This document shows positions 32,682-41,502 of a stretch of DNA of 42,884 bases, piece by piece. Position numbers and translations under genes: made by a program. Origin of the DNA: Calditrichota bacterium (GTDB taxonomy: Bacteria; Electryoneota; AABM5-125-24; Hatepunaeales; Hatepunaeaceae); the NCBI GenBank assembly GCA_018644935.1, contig JABGPL010000031.1, positions 1 to 42,884 of the forward strand, written 5' to 3'. How positions within the stretch are numbered: the first letter of the stretch is position 1; each line of letters begins with the position of its first letter. The notes beneath the pieces are model-generated. The model had not been told where the DNA came from and made no database searches. It saw only the letters and a program-made list of their open reading frames with translations.

Positions 32682-35480
32682 TCATCGCACCAACATAACC
32701 TTCCGCGTAAACACCTGCCCCGCCCCTTCCAAACGCACAAAATACAACCCCGAAGCCAGATTATCAGCTTTCAAATTTGTAGAATAAATCCCTGCTCGCT
32801 GCTGTCCTTCAACCAACGTTTCCACCAGTTGACCCGCAATATTGAATAATTTCATTAATACTTTGCTATCAAAGGGTAGAGAATAGTTAATTTTTGTTGT
32901 CGAGTTGAAGGGATTGGGGTAAACACTGCTTATTTCAAAATCTATCGGTAGAGATCCTTCGGGGTTATCTACGACATCTGGGTCAGTCACCCGCAATTCA
33001 ACTGGCAGCCGAACATTGCCACCAGAACCTGTATCAGTGATAACTATATCGGCTGAATACTCTCCTTGCTCACGATTCGCAGCATTTAGTGATAGGGTGA
33101 ATTCCTCTGTTTCATCGGGAGCAAGTGCTCCTGCATCAGGTGCAATATCTATCCATGCCAAATCGGGTTGAATCTGACGGATGTCAAGCCGGTCTCCACC
33201 CTGATCTTCAGGAACGCTGGTTATATTAATGAAGACTTCATTATATAGGTCGAATTGGTTTGAGATGAAAATACCCATCGGAGTACCTTCTTCTTCAGGC
33301 ATAAGGTGAGTAACCAAATGATATTCTCTACTCTCAGGATTCAGCTTATACACCGATGAAAGGCCGCCTCCACCAATACTTAGTATGTAATATTGACATC
33401 CATCGGCATCATCTGATATATACGCAAGGCCGTAGAAATTGTTTACACCAGGTGTTTCCGAATGAACATTACCCTCTCGATCTATCGCGTAAATAGGAGT
33501 AAAGGCTCCTGCTACCAATAATAGATCGTTATCGAAGTCATAAGCCATCGCGATAGTCATATTGTTCTCAACCGGACTATCAAACGAGACAATTATTTCA
33601 CCATTCGGTCTGAATCCATAAATACCATGGCCAAAAACCGATCCCCAGATTAGTTCCCCATCCCACGCCAGAGCATTCATGTTAGTGCCCAACCATGTCC
33701 TCTGTGCGTATCTGTCAATCATTTCACCGTCCGAATTGAGGACATAAATTTGCGGATCACCATCATTACTCCCAGAAATATAAAATCTACCATCCGCATA
33801 TACTACCCCTTCCAGACGATTGTCTTCCACCTGATTTCCGACCTCGTTTGAAATACGCATGCTCCAGGGATCGAATTCATCCTCCGATCCGGAGACCGGA
33901 TTTGCCGTCCAACTCAGCAGTCGGTTACCGGTGTTTTGAATCTCAAAATTAATATCCACTGTCTCGTCAGGGCGAAGCTCAGCCGAGAAACCTTCTATTG
34001 ATGGGGTGATAACGGAATGATCCAGATAGAATTCTATTTCTAAAACTTCCAATGGGGCAATTTCCAAATCCAATATTATCAGATCAGTGAAGCCGGAACT
34101 ATGAGCCCTGACATCAAACTCACCTCTCTGGAAAGCTATTGACCAGAAACCATTATTATCTGTTCGTGTCGAGTACCCGTTGGATGTCGTTATCAGCGCG
34201 TCATGAACAGCGGTGCTATCCTCAGCATCAAAGACAAATCCCCTCAGTGTAGCACCTTCAAACGCAACTGCTCCCATATCCGTTCTTGACCCATCCAGGT
34301 CTGCCGGGAAATCTGGATTCCCCGCGTCAATGCAGGGGCTGCCCACAGCCAGCCGAAAGTCATCTGCACTGACATTTGCAAACACCGGGTCTTCCCCGAT
34401 GTTCCCCTCTCCCCAGACTAAATCAGCTTCCTCATCAACTAGAATGCCTTCCTGTCCACTTGATACATCTGAATGGTTGACTTGTAATGTATCAGCACCA
34501 GACATATTACAGAGACTTACCTGATGTGGGACATTTCCGTAGAGAATAGAGTTATCAATATGCAATTCGTTAGGAGTATTCGAGTTTGAGGCTACTGCAC
34601 CCCCTCTCCTCAATGCTTGATTATAAGCAATCGTCACATGATCCAATACAGACCAGGTTGCATCCCAGAAATAAAAACCACCCCCATCTCGGTCGGCAAT
34701 ATTTCTGTAAACCATAGTATTATTAATGATGAATCCGGTGTTCTGCTGTGAACAGAAAACACCACCCCCACTTAGTTCAGAGGTGTTGTTATAAATCTCG
34801 GAAAACTCTAATAGCGGAATTGCGCCAGCCCACGATGCAATACCTCCGCCAAATCCACCTGCATGATTATCAAAAATTTTTACATTTCTGATAACGGGAC
34901 TAGTCCCTTCCCTTGAGCATACAATGCCACCGCCGCTCTGTCGCGCTTCATTATCAAAAATCTTAACAAACTCAATTAACGGACAAGAATGCTGAAGGAA
35001 AATCCCACCCCCATATTCCGCCTCATTACCGTAAATATCCAAATGAGTCAAGGTTGGAGATGACCAGAGGCAATGAACCCCTCCACCACCAGAATCTCCA
35101 TCAAGATCAGCAGAACCGCGACCTCCACGCAAGGAAAATCCGGTCAGAGTGCTATTTGCTAATTCGGCGGGGTTGAAGCGGACAACACTTGCATTACGTT
35201 CTCCACTAATAATTGTGGAATCGATATAAGCAACTTCACTGGTAGTAAGAATCAAACTTCCAACACAGACAGACGTTTCATCGAAAGTCAAGTTCTCATC
35301 GTAGACTCCGGGTTGTACAAGAACGGTATCACCCTCCCCTGAAGCATTAATAGCTGCCTGGATTGTGTTAAATTCTTCTGGAACGTTTCTTGTCTCAGCA
35401 TGGCTGAGTATCGGGATGAGTAGTATTACCACAATTATAGTTGCGATGTGGAAATGGTTAAAAATTGAACGAAAATGCAT
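32682..35480 (-). CDS. Secreted multidomain protein: beta-helix, carboxypeptidase-regulatory-like domain, Ig with inserted propeller, hybrid tail
   Basis: 932 residues from the ATG at 35480 (CCGGAGGCTGCAA upstream). The signal peptide is about 1-28. About 29-370 is a parallel beta-helix with GGG/GGGI turn motifs; 378-405 is a choice-of-anchor Q cap (SPCIDAGNP, DLDGSRTDMGAV). About 411-487 is a carboxypeptidase-regulatory-like domain (LRGFVFDAEDSTAVHDALI, TDNNGFWSI). About 490-530 and 775-832 read as two halves of one BACON/ASH-type Ig domain (NFEIQNTGNRLLSW; LAWIDIAPDAGALAP, GEYSADIVITD). Roughly 540-770 between them is propeller-like (YADGRFYISGSND, WDGELIWGSVFG, DNDLLLVAGAF). The tail is mixed: LFNIAGQLVETLVEG is class I style, while AGIYSTNL...ASGLYFVRLEGAG...RKVMLVR is class II. 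It is the first gene after the strongest promoter candidate and is likely the head of the array transcript. Confidence 0.88.
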   Translation of the reverse strand: MHFRSIFNHFHIATIIVVILLIPILSHAETRNVPEEFNTIQAAINASGEGDTVLVQPGVYDENLTFDETSVCVGSLILTTSEVAYIDSTIISGERNASVVRFNPAELANSTLTGFSLRGGRGSADLDGDSGGGGVHCLWSSPTLTHLDIYGNEAEYGGGIFLQHSCPLIEFVKIFDNEARQSGGGIVCSREGTSPVIRNVKIFDNHAGGFGGGIASWAGAIPLLEFSEIYNNTSELSGGGVFCSQQNTGFIINNTMVYRNIADRDGGGFYFWDATWSVLDHVTIAYNQALRRGGAVASNSNTPNELHIDNSILYGNVPHQVSLCNMSGADTLQVNHSDVSSGQEGILVDEEADLVWGEGNIGEDPVFANVSADDFRLAVGSPCIDAGNPDFPADLDGSRTDMGAVAFEGATLRGFVFDAEDSTAVHDALITTSNGYSTRTDNNGFWSIAFQRGEFDVRAHSSGFTDLIILDLEIAPLEVLEIEFYLDHSVITPSIEGFSAELRPDETVDINFEIQNTGNRLLSWTANPVSGSEDEFDPWSMRISNEVGNQVEDNRLEGVVYADGRFYISGSNDGDPQIYVLNSDGEMIDRYAQRTWLGTNMNALAWDGELIWGSVFGHGIYGFRPNGEIIVSFDSPVENNMTIAMAYDFDNDLLLVAGAFTPIYAIDREGNVHSETPGVNNFYGLAYISDDADGCQYYILSIGGGGLSSVYKLNPESREYHLVTHLMPEEEGTPMGIFISNQFDLYNEVFINITSVPEDQGGDRLDIRQIQPDLAWIDIAPDAGALAPDETEEFTLSLNAANREQGEYSADIVITDTGSGGNVRLPVELRVTDPDVVDNPEGSLPIDFEISSVYPNPFNSTTKINYSLPFDSKVLMKLFNIAGQLVETLVEGQQRAGIYSTNLKADNLASGLYFVRLEGAGQVFTRKVMLVR

Positions 35481-35557
35481 TTGCAGCCTCCGGGTTTAGT
35501 CACGGAAATTATGATCACAGGCATTCGTTGAGTAAAATAATAATCATACAGTATTTA

Positions 35558-35586
35558 AATATACTACTATTCTTATAACTTTTCAA
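35558..35586 (-). promoter_or_regulatory. Promoter for the secreted-protein array
   Basis: On the minus strand TTGAAA (35586-35581), a 17 bp spacer and TATATT (35563-35558): five of six matches in each sigma70 box with ideal spacing. Transcription would start near 35550, leaving about 70 nt of leader before the ATG at 35480. It is the best promoter match in the window and lies in an otherwise empty 169 bp spacer after the GDPD gene. Confidence 0.6.
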
Positions 35587-35649
35587 TGACTAAGTGATTA
35601 GAATCATACTAATATATCGGGCGAACGCTTTTCATTCGATGTTCCCACT

Positions 35650-36372
35650 CTACCTGTCCACTATTTGCTTTCTGATTACCTTCTGGAAATGCTTTGGTCG
35701 ATCTGTTATTATCCCATCCACACCCAGTTCCAGCATTCGGGCAACATCCTCGTCTCGATTAACTGTCCAGGGCAGCACCTTTAAACCCTCATCATGTGCA
35801 GCGGAAGTAAGTTTTGAATTAAGGAGTAAATGGTGAGGCATAAAATAGTGGCATTTTAATAACGTCGCCGCATTAATAACGCTACGCTGACCGGCAAGTC
35901 TTGCGGCGATACGATCAACGAGAAATCCACGGGGGATTTCAGGTGCGGTATCTTTTGCTATCTGGAGCACATCCGGGATAAATGACTGTAGTATTACCCG
36001 ATCTTCTACACCAAGTTTCTTGATTAGTTTTATTACCCGTCTCGTTCCGTCAAGTTCTTTAAATTCAATAACAAAACGCAGGTTATCCCGGAATCGCTCG
36101 AGAAACATCTTAAGCGTTGGGATGTGCTCCCCGCCACCAACATCAATAGAACTGAGTTCTTTGAAAGTCATATCTCTTACACTGCGCATATTTCCGTGGG
36201 GCATCTCGAGTCTGTCATCATGAATTAGTACGGGCACTTCATCTTTTGACAGACGGATATCGCACTCTACCCAGGTTATTTGGTGTTCGAGGCAGTAATC
36301 AAACGCGGCAAGCGTGTTCTCCGGGCGATTAAAAAGCCCGCCTCGATGTGCAACAATCAGGAAATCTTGCAT
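35650..36372 (-). CDS. Glycerophosphodiester phosphodiesterase family protein
   Basis: 240 residues, the normal size for short UgpQ/GDPD proteins, without a signal peptide and so probably cytoplasmic. The TIM-barrel catalytic set is complete: HRG at 9-11, ENT at 18-20, E36 and D38 (WVECDIR), HDD at 51-53 and E103/K105 (IEFKE). The C-terminus has the typical WTVN...GVDGIITDRP. Known family members hydrolyse glycerophosphodiesters (from deacylated phospholipids) to glycerol-3-phosphate and an alcohol, supplying glycerol phosphate. The ATG at 36372 has only a weak ribosome binding site (ACAGAAA). It is transcribed away from tilS and toward the array, with a candidate promoter at 36407-36435. Its substrate cannot be told from sequence. 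Confidence 0.93.
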   Translation of the reverse strand: MQDFLIVAHRGGLFNRPENTLAAFDYCLEHQITWVECDIRLSKDEVPVLIHDDRLEMPHGNMRSVRDMTFKELSSIDVGGGEHIPTLKMFLERFRDNLRFVIEFKELDGTRRVIKLIKKLGVEDRVILQSFIPDVLQIAKDTAPEIPRGFLVDRIAARLAGQRSVINAATLLKCHYFMPHHLLLNSKLTSAAHDEGLKVLPWTVNRDEDVARMLELGVDGIITDRPKHFQKVIRKQIVDR

Positions 36373-36406
36373 TTTCTGTTAAATTACTCAAAAAAGACGA
36401 TTGCTT

Positions 36407-36435
36407 AAGTTATGTCAACTCGCAAATAAAGTCAA
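36407..36435 (-). promoter_or_regulatory. Candidate promoter for the GDPD gene
   Basis: On the minus strand TTGACT (36435-36430), 17 bp, TAACTT (36412-36407), with a leader of about 30 nt to the ATG at 36372. It has the same layout as the candidate at 5682-5710. The rest of the divergent spacer (36436-36616) must hold the tilS promoter, but I see only weak matches there, such as TATATT near 36540. Confidence 0.42.
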
Positions 36436-36616
36436 TGATAAAGTAAAAAGTTTAGAGTTTAGCACCACCCTACCTGTAATTTGAAAGTTAATCTATTTAC
36501 ATTTTTCACGTGAAGGCTGAACTCTATACCCTATTACTCTATATTGTACTATCTTTAGTTTGTCAGACGTACAGTTTCTCCTGATTCAGCGGAATGTAAA
36601 CAAAAAGAAAAAAAGC

Positions 36617-38050
36617 GTGAACAATTTTTCAGACGACATATATATCCGATTCGTCAATTTCTGTCGGGAACATGACCTGATCAGCAAAGGGGACTCTGTA
36701 CTTGTTGCTATCTCCGGAGGGGCGGACTCCGTTGCACTCCTGGATTTGCTAAGGCGGTGGAAAGATGAAGGTACAGAGTTCTGGCTTAGCGCGGCACATT
36801 TCAACCACAAAATCCGAAATGAATCCGATTCCGATTTAAAGGATGTTCAGAGGATTTGTAGAGCTCTTAATGTAGAATGCTTTACCGGTGAGGGACAGGT
36901 GGAAACAGCAGGAATCCACCAAAAACGAGCGGTTCATGACATTGCCCGGGAAATGCGATACGATTTTCTTATGGATGTCGCCAACCAAAAGTGCTGTCGG
37001 GACGATCACCACGAAAAACTCCCGCTGATCGCAACCGGACATCACCTTGATGATCAGGTGGAGACTTTATTAATGCGATTGTTTTCGGGTGGAGGAATTG
37101 AGGGACTTGCCGGTATCAGACGTAGCCTCGACTTTGGAGAACCTCTGCATGCTCGTCTCATCAGACCGCTTCTTGGGTTCCGGCACGAGGAGCTCATATC
37201 ATATTGTCAAGAAAAGTCACTTAGGTATGTCGAAGATATGAGTAACTATGATAATACCTATCCGCGAAACCGAATCAGGCATAAATTAGTCCCCAGTATC
37301 GTCGACCTGTTCGGCGAATCAGCATTGCAAGGCATTTCCAGATCCGCAGATCATGCGGGACATGCCTCCGTCATTATCAACCATTTTACAGAGAAAGCAT
37401 ATAAAGATGCTCTCCTCGAACGAAGAGAGTGCGACATTGTGCTTGATTACCACATTATTAGTTCGTATCTTATAGGCTTGAGGTATAATTGTCTTTTAAA
37501 AGCAGCACGGGAACTAACAACCCGTCAAACCAGATTTACATATGAAAGAATAAAGACTGCTGAAAAAAGATTGATAAACAGGTATAAAGGGATCACCGAG
37601 CTTGGTGACGGCGTATCGACTTGCGTACATCACGATCGAATATGGATATTTCGACAACCGCGCAACCTTCTCCCGATTCAGCTCATTTGCCCGGGTAGTT
37701 ATGATATCCCCGATTGGGGTCGACTCGAACTCAAGGCAATTTCACCTGATCAAAAAGAATTTCCTCCGCCAGAAGGGCGGCTATTTCTTGATCTGGACGT
37801 GATTGGAACAAATGAAATCTCTATCGAACCTGCGGGTTCAGGAGATCGTTTCCAACCGCTCGGCATGACAGGTCACAGAAAAGTTTCGGATTTTCTAAGT
37901 GAAATCGGTGTCCCAATACATAGAAGAAGATATCCGGTAATTCGCGCTAAAAGTCAGATTGCAGCAATTCCGCCATTTCAAATCGCCGAGCGTTACAAGA
38001 TTTCCCCGCGAACAAAGCGGGTTTTGAAAATACAATGGACGGACTGCTAA
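36617..38050 (+). CDS. tilS: tRNA(Ile)-lysidine synthetase TilS
   Basis: About 477 residues. TilS converts C34 of the CAU-anticodon tRNA(Ile) to lysidine with ATP, so that AUA is read as Ile; it is normally essential. The PP-loop SGGADS is at about 33-38, followed by GHHLDDQVETLLMRL with SGGGIEGLAGI, and YPRNRIRH for tRNA contact. The C-terminal substrate-binding domain contains DRFQPLGM and SDFL. The start is uncertain. The frame opens at a TTG at 36560, but the GTG at 36617 (MNNFSDDIYIRFVNF) puts the PP-loop at the usual distance; neither has a good ribosome binding site. It is followed by a 211 bp spacer and ftsH, the conserved tilS-ftsH neighbourhood, but without the hpt gene often found between them. 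Confidence 0.95.
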   Translation: MNNFSDDIYIRFVNFCREHDLISKGDSVLVAISGGADSVALLDLLRRWKDEGTEFWLSAAHFNHKIRNESDSDLKDVQRICRALNVECFTGEGQVETAGIHQKRAVHDIAREMRYDFLMDVANQKCCRDDHHEKLPLIATGHHLDDQVETLLMRLFSGGGIEGLAGIRRSLDFGEPLHARLIRPLLGFRHEELISYCQEKSLRYVEDMSNYDNTYPRNRIRHKLVPSIVDLFGESALQGISRSADHAGHASVIINHFTEKAYKDALLERRECDIVLDYHIISSYLIGLRYNCLLKAARELTTRQTRFTYERIKTAEKRLINRYKGITELGDGVSTCVHHDRIWIFRQPRNLLPIQLICPGSYDIPDWGRLELKAISPDQKEFPPPEGRLFLDLDVIGTNEISIEPAGSGDRFQPLGMTGHRKVSDFLSEIGVPIHRRRYPVIRAKSQIAAIPPFQIAERYKISPRTKRVLKIQWTDC

Positions 38051-38118
38051 TATTATTTTGTGGTCATTTGCAGAAACCTAATCGCAAGGGTTTAATATTG
38101 CGTGAGATTTGAATGTAT

Positions 38119-38137
38119 TCAGGGTTGATAACCCTGA
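38119..38137 (+). terminator. Hairpin after tilS, possible terminator
   Basis: TCAGGGTT, loop GAT, AACCCTGA: a perfect 8 bp stem about 70 bp past the tilS stop. No T-run follows directly (CTCTGCCGG), so it is not a canonical intrinsic terminator; a TTTTTT occurs some 38 bp later. It may partly separate tilS from ftsH. The remainder of 38051-38261 has no gene. Confidence 0.35.
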
Positions 38138-38261
38138 CTCTGCCGGGATTGATATAGCTGATCCTGCTAAACTTGTTTTTTAGTAATTACATTCACCTGT
38201 ATATGACATTACACATCAGCCTGTAATCTGGCAAAGCGCACAGATTAAATTCAAGGCTAAA

Positions 38262-40952
38262 ATGACAGAGAAAAACCCTCCAGATAAAAATCCCAAGGGG
38301 GGCAGGAAGGACCCAAACCGACGCAAGAAAGATGATGACAAGTTCGAGTGGAAAAAAGCTCGAAGCACACTCTTAGTCTGGATACTGATCGTGGTTGTAG
38401 CATTTATACTGTTCCAGCAGTTTTCGCTCCCCGAAACGCCAGAAAAAGAGTTGTCATATTCACAGTACCGCAAACAACTTGAAGCGGAACAAATCGAATC
38501 TGCGGAGGTTCTAGACCAGGAATTTCATGGTCTACTTAGAGATGGCACCGGAATTGTAACGATATTACCGTTCATTGACCAAAAAATGATTGCTGAATGG
38601 GATAGTCTAAAAATAGACTACCTCTTCCGCGAAAAACGAACGGGATGGCTCGGTTACCTGATTATGAATATTTTCCCGTGGATTCTATTCATCGGCATTT
38701 GGCTCTACATAATGAAACGAATGCAGGGTGGTGGACAACGTGGATTGTTCTCCTTTGGCAAATCACGCGCAAAACTGATGGTCGAAAGTAAACTTAAAGT
38801 GACCTTCAATGATGTAGCTGGTTGTGATGAAGCAAAAGAAGAGCTTCATGAGGTAATTGAGTTTTTACAAGATCCTAAGAAATTTACAAGACTCGGCGGT
38901 CGCATCCCAAAGGGTGCGCTCTTACTCGGTCCTCCGGGAACGGGAAAAACCTTGTTGGCAAGGGCTGTTGCCGGAGAAGCGGATGTTCCGTTTTTCTCCA
39001 TGTCCGGAGCTGACTTCGTCGAGATGTTTGTTGGGGTTGGTGCCTCAAGAGTGCGCGACCTGTTTGAACAGGGTAAGAAGAGTGCGCCTTGTATAATCTT
39101 TATTGATGAGATTGACGCAGTCGGTCGTCAACGTGGAGCTGGTCTTGGTGGCGGTCATGATGAACGCGAACAGACCTTAAATCAATTACTCGTTGAAATG
39201 GATGGTTTTGAATCCAACGATGGAGTAATTCTGATTGCAGCTACCAATCGACCCGATGTGCTCGATCCTGCCCTGACCCGACCGGGTCGTTTTGACCGCC
39301 AAATTGTGGTTGATCGTCCCGATGTTCGTGGTCGTGAAGGAATCTTGAAAGTTCATGCCCGTGAAATACCACTGGCCTCAGATGTACGATTGGACGTGCT
39401 CGCAAAGGGTACTCCCGGAATGTCTGGTGCCGACCTTGCAAATCTCGTAAACGAAGCAGCACTGCTCGCAGCAAGACGCACCGCTGAGAAAGTGTTTATG
39501 GTCGATTTCGAGAATTCCAAAGACAAGGTTATGATGGGCACGGAGCGCAGGAGTCTTATAATTGCAGAAGATGAAAAGCGCCAAACCGCCTATCACGAAG
39601 CTGGTCATGTACTTGTATCTAAATTAATACCAGGTTCTGATCCTGTTCACAAAGTTACTATCATCCCCCGCGGTAGAGCATTAGGACTTACTCATTACCT
39701 GCCTCTGGATGAAAAACACAACTATTCGCGTTCATATCTCAATGTGAATCTAGTTCATCTTCTCGGTGGCCGAGCAGCAGAACGTCTTATTTTCAGTGAG
39801 CTCACTACAGGTGCCGGAAATGACATTGAGCGTGCTACTGAGATTGCCAACAAAATGGTTTGTGCATGGGGCATGTCAGATAAAATTGGTCCGATAGCCC
39901 TTGGAAAGAAGAATGAAGAAGTTTTCATCGGTAGAGATTTCATGCAACAACGCGAATTCAGCGAAAAGACGGCACAGGTCGTTGATTCTGAAATCCGTGC
40001 AATTGTTGTTAAAGCGGAGCGACATGCAGAAAAATTACTCCGTGAGAATATCAAAAATCTGCATGCATTAGCTGAAGCTCTTCTCGACAGGGAGATCCTT
40101 GATGGCAATGAGATTGACATCATTCTTAAAGGTGGCAAACTCCCGCCGATAGTTCCAAAGACATCGTTACCGATTCACAGTTCATCAAAACAACCCGAGC
40201 GAAAACGACCGGCAGCCAGACCAAGAGCTCAAGCTACTCGTAGTCGCCAAACCACAAGACCTAAACCTACGGAAGGAAAAAAGCCTGTAGTTAAGGACAA
40301 ACCGACGGCGAAACCAGCGGCGAAAGCAGCTCCCAAATCTCGTCGGCAAACGGCGCGTTCTCTGGGTGTAGCGAGCAGTCGAGATCCTCGTAACCGTCGG
40401 CCTAGTTCACGCGAATTGGCAGGAATGGATAACGAGAAACCAGCACCGATTAAGGCTAAAACACCAAGACGTACGGTCAGGAAAAAACCTGTTGCTCCTG
40501 CACCGCCGCCAGAGGCAAGTACGCCTGTCAAAGATGAGAGCACCGAGCCCAAAAAACCAGTAGCGAGAAGGAGAACGCGTACTTACAGATCACGGATTAC
40601 AGCTAAACCTGATCAGGAAGTAACACCAACACAAGCTCCGACTCCAGATTCAGCTCCAGTTCCAACGCAGACTCCTGCACCGGTTCAACCACCGGCTCCT
40701 GCTCAGGCACCGAAGCCGACTCCGCGACCGGCACCGAGACCGACACCGAAGCCTGCACCGCGACCGGACCCAACTCCAGAACCCGTTGACTTTCAACCAG
40801 TAGCACTTTCGAAAGCGAAAGAAGCTCCTGCTGATAAGCCGAAAAGAGCAGCAACTCGTCGAGCACCTATCAGGCGTAGAACTTCTCCGATGAGAAGACC
40901 ATCTCGCCCGGCAATAAAGAAAGATGAAGGATCTGAGAGCGATGGCGATTGA
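38262..40952 (+). CDS. ftsH: ATP-dependent zinc metalloprotease FtsH with long basic C-terminal extension
   Basis: 896 residues, against about 610-680 for most FtsH. Cytoplasmic N-terminus, then TM1 (about 36-53), an extracytoplasmic segment (54-128) and TM2 (about 130-151). The AAA module has Walker A GPPGTGKT (223-230), Walker B IIFIDE (278-283) and the second region of homology [20 protein letters not shown] (327-346). The protease domain has HEAGH (445-449) and the third zinc ligand D521. FtsH is a hexameric inner-membrane protease for misfolded membrane proteins and regulators. From about 640 to the end, roughly 255 residues are Lys/Arg/Pro/Ala-rich low complexity ([25 protein letters not shown]), ending with acidic ESDGD. 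The ATG follows AAGGCTAAA. Its last 11 nt overlap folE. Confidence 0.97.
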   Translation: MTEKNPPDKNPKGGRKDPNRRKKDDDKFEWKKARSTLLVWILIVVVAFILFQQFSLPETPEKELSYSQYRKQLEAEQIESAEVLDQEFHGLLRDGTGIVTILPFIDQKMIAEWDSLKIDYLFREKRTGWLGYLIMNIFPWILFIGIWLYIMKRMQGGGQRGLFSFGKSRAKLMVESKLKVTFNDVAGCDEAKEELHEVIEFLQDPKKFTRLGGRIPKGALLLGPPGTGKTLLARAVAGEADVPFFSMSGADFVEMFVGVGASRVRDLFEQGKKSAPCIIFIDEIDAVGRQRGAGLGGGHDEREQTLNQLLVEMDGFESNDGVILIAATNRPDVLDPALTRPGRFDRQIVVDRPDVRGREGILKVHAREIPLASDVRLDVLAKGTPGMSGADLANLVNEAALLAARRTAEKVFMVDFENSKDKVMMGTERRSLIIAEDEKRQTAYHEAGHVLVSKLIPGSDPVHKVTIIPRGRALGLTHYLPLDEKHNYSRSYLNVNLVHLLGGRAAERLIFSELTTGAGNDIERATEIANKMVCAWGMSDKIGPIALGKKNEEVFIGRDFMQQREFSEKTAQVVDSEIRAIVVKAERHAEKLLRENIKNLHALAEALLDREILDGNEIDIILKGGKLPPIVPKTSLPIHSSSKQPERKRPAARPRAQATRSRQTTRPKPTEGKKPVVKDKPTAKPAAKAAPKSRRQTARSLGVASSRDPRNRRPSSRELAGMDNEKPAPIKAKTPRRTVRKKPVAPAPPPEASTPVKDESTEPKKPVARRRTRTYRSRITAKPDQEVTPTQAPTPDSAPVPTQTPAPVQPPAPAQAPKPTPRPAPRPTPKPAPRPDPTPEPVDFQPVALSKAKEAPADKPKRAATRRAPIRRRTSPMRRPSRPAIKKDEGSESDGD

Positions 40953-41502
40953 CGAAGAAAAAATCCGCAAGGGCGTAGAGCTCCTTCTCGAAGGGATCGG
41001 TGAAGATCCCAAACGCGAAGGTTTGCAGCTTACTCCTAAACGGGTTGCCAGAATGTATACAGATATTTTCTCCGGGGTAGGTGTTGCCCCGGAGGAAAAA
41101 GTCTCACTTTACACAAGTGAAAATAATGACGAGATGATCGTTGTCAAGGACATCCCGTTTTATTCAATGTGCGAACATCATCTCCTGCCCTTCTGGGGAC
41201 ATGTATCTATAAGTTACATCCCCGGCAACAATCAGGTCACAGGCTTCTCAAGCCTCGTACGTCTGGTTGATATCGTGGCAAAACGCCCCCAAATTCAGGA
41301 GCGGATGACAACTGAGCTCGCCGATGCACTCGTGAGCAGATTGCAGCCACTCGGTGTGATGGTCGTAATCAAAGCTCGGCAGCTTTGTATTGCAATGCAG
41401 GGTGTAAAACGCGAGAACTGCGAGACGATTACCTCAGCGCAGCGTGGGTATCTGCGTAAACAAATTACACGGCTCGAAGCACTTAATTTATTTAACGGAT
41501 GA
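40942..41502 (+). CDS. folE: GTP cyclohydrolase I (FolE), with atypical active-site residues
   Basis: 186 residues. FolE turns GTP into dihydroneopterin triphosphate, the first step of folate and pterin synthesis. The start is the ATG at 40942 ([11 protein letters not shown]), inside the end of ftsH; the upstream in-frame extension to 40924 lies wholly in ftsH. Zinc ligands are C77 and H80 (CEHH) and C149. TPKRVARMY, GFSSLVRLVDI, QERMT and TSAQRGYL fit the family. Compared with the E. coli enzyme as I recall it, K136 is Ser104, H179 is Gln147 and R185 is Gln153 here, while R65 and R139 are kept (R34, R107). Those positions normally contact the triphosphate or act in catalysis, so activity or substrate may differ. 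The stop overlaps the next start as ATGA. Confidence 0.92.
   Translation: MAIDEEKIRKGVELLLEGIGEDPKREGLQLTPKRVARMYTDIFSGVGVAPEEKVSLYTSENNDEMIVVKDIPFYSMCEHHLLPFWGHVSISYIPGNNQVTGFSSLVRLVDIVAKRPQIQERMTTELADALVSRLQPLGVMVVIKARQLCIAMQGVKRENCETITSAQRGYLRKQITRLEALNLFNG

Noticed and set aside
36560-36616. TTG start for TilS 19 codons upstream
   Set aside because: The added segment is Lys-rich, has no ribosome binding site and pushes the PP-loop further from the N-terminus than usual; it cannot be excluded.
40229-40866. Minus-strand frames in the FtsH tail region
   Set aside because: They mirror the low-complexity Pro/Arg/Lys codons of ftsH and have no family signal.
1939-41502. Alternative genetic code with TGA as a sense codon
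   Set aside because: ftsH (40950-40952), folE (41500-41502) and the array genes ending at 11462 and 13074 use TGA as the natural end at the expected family length.
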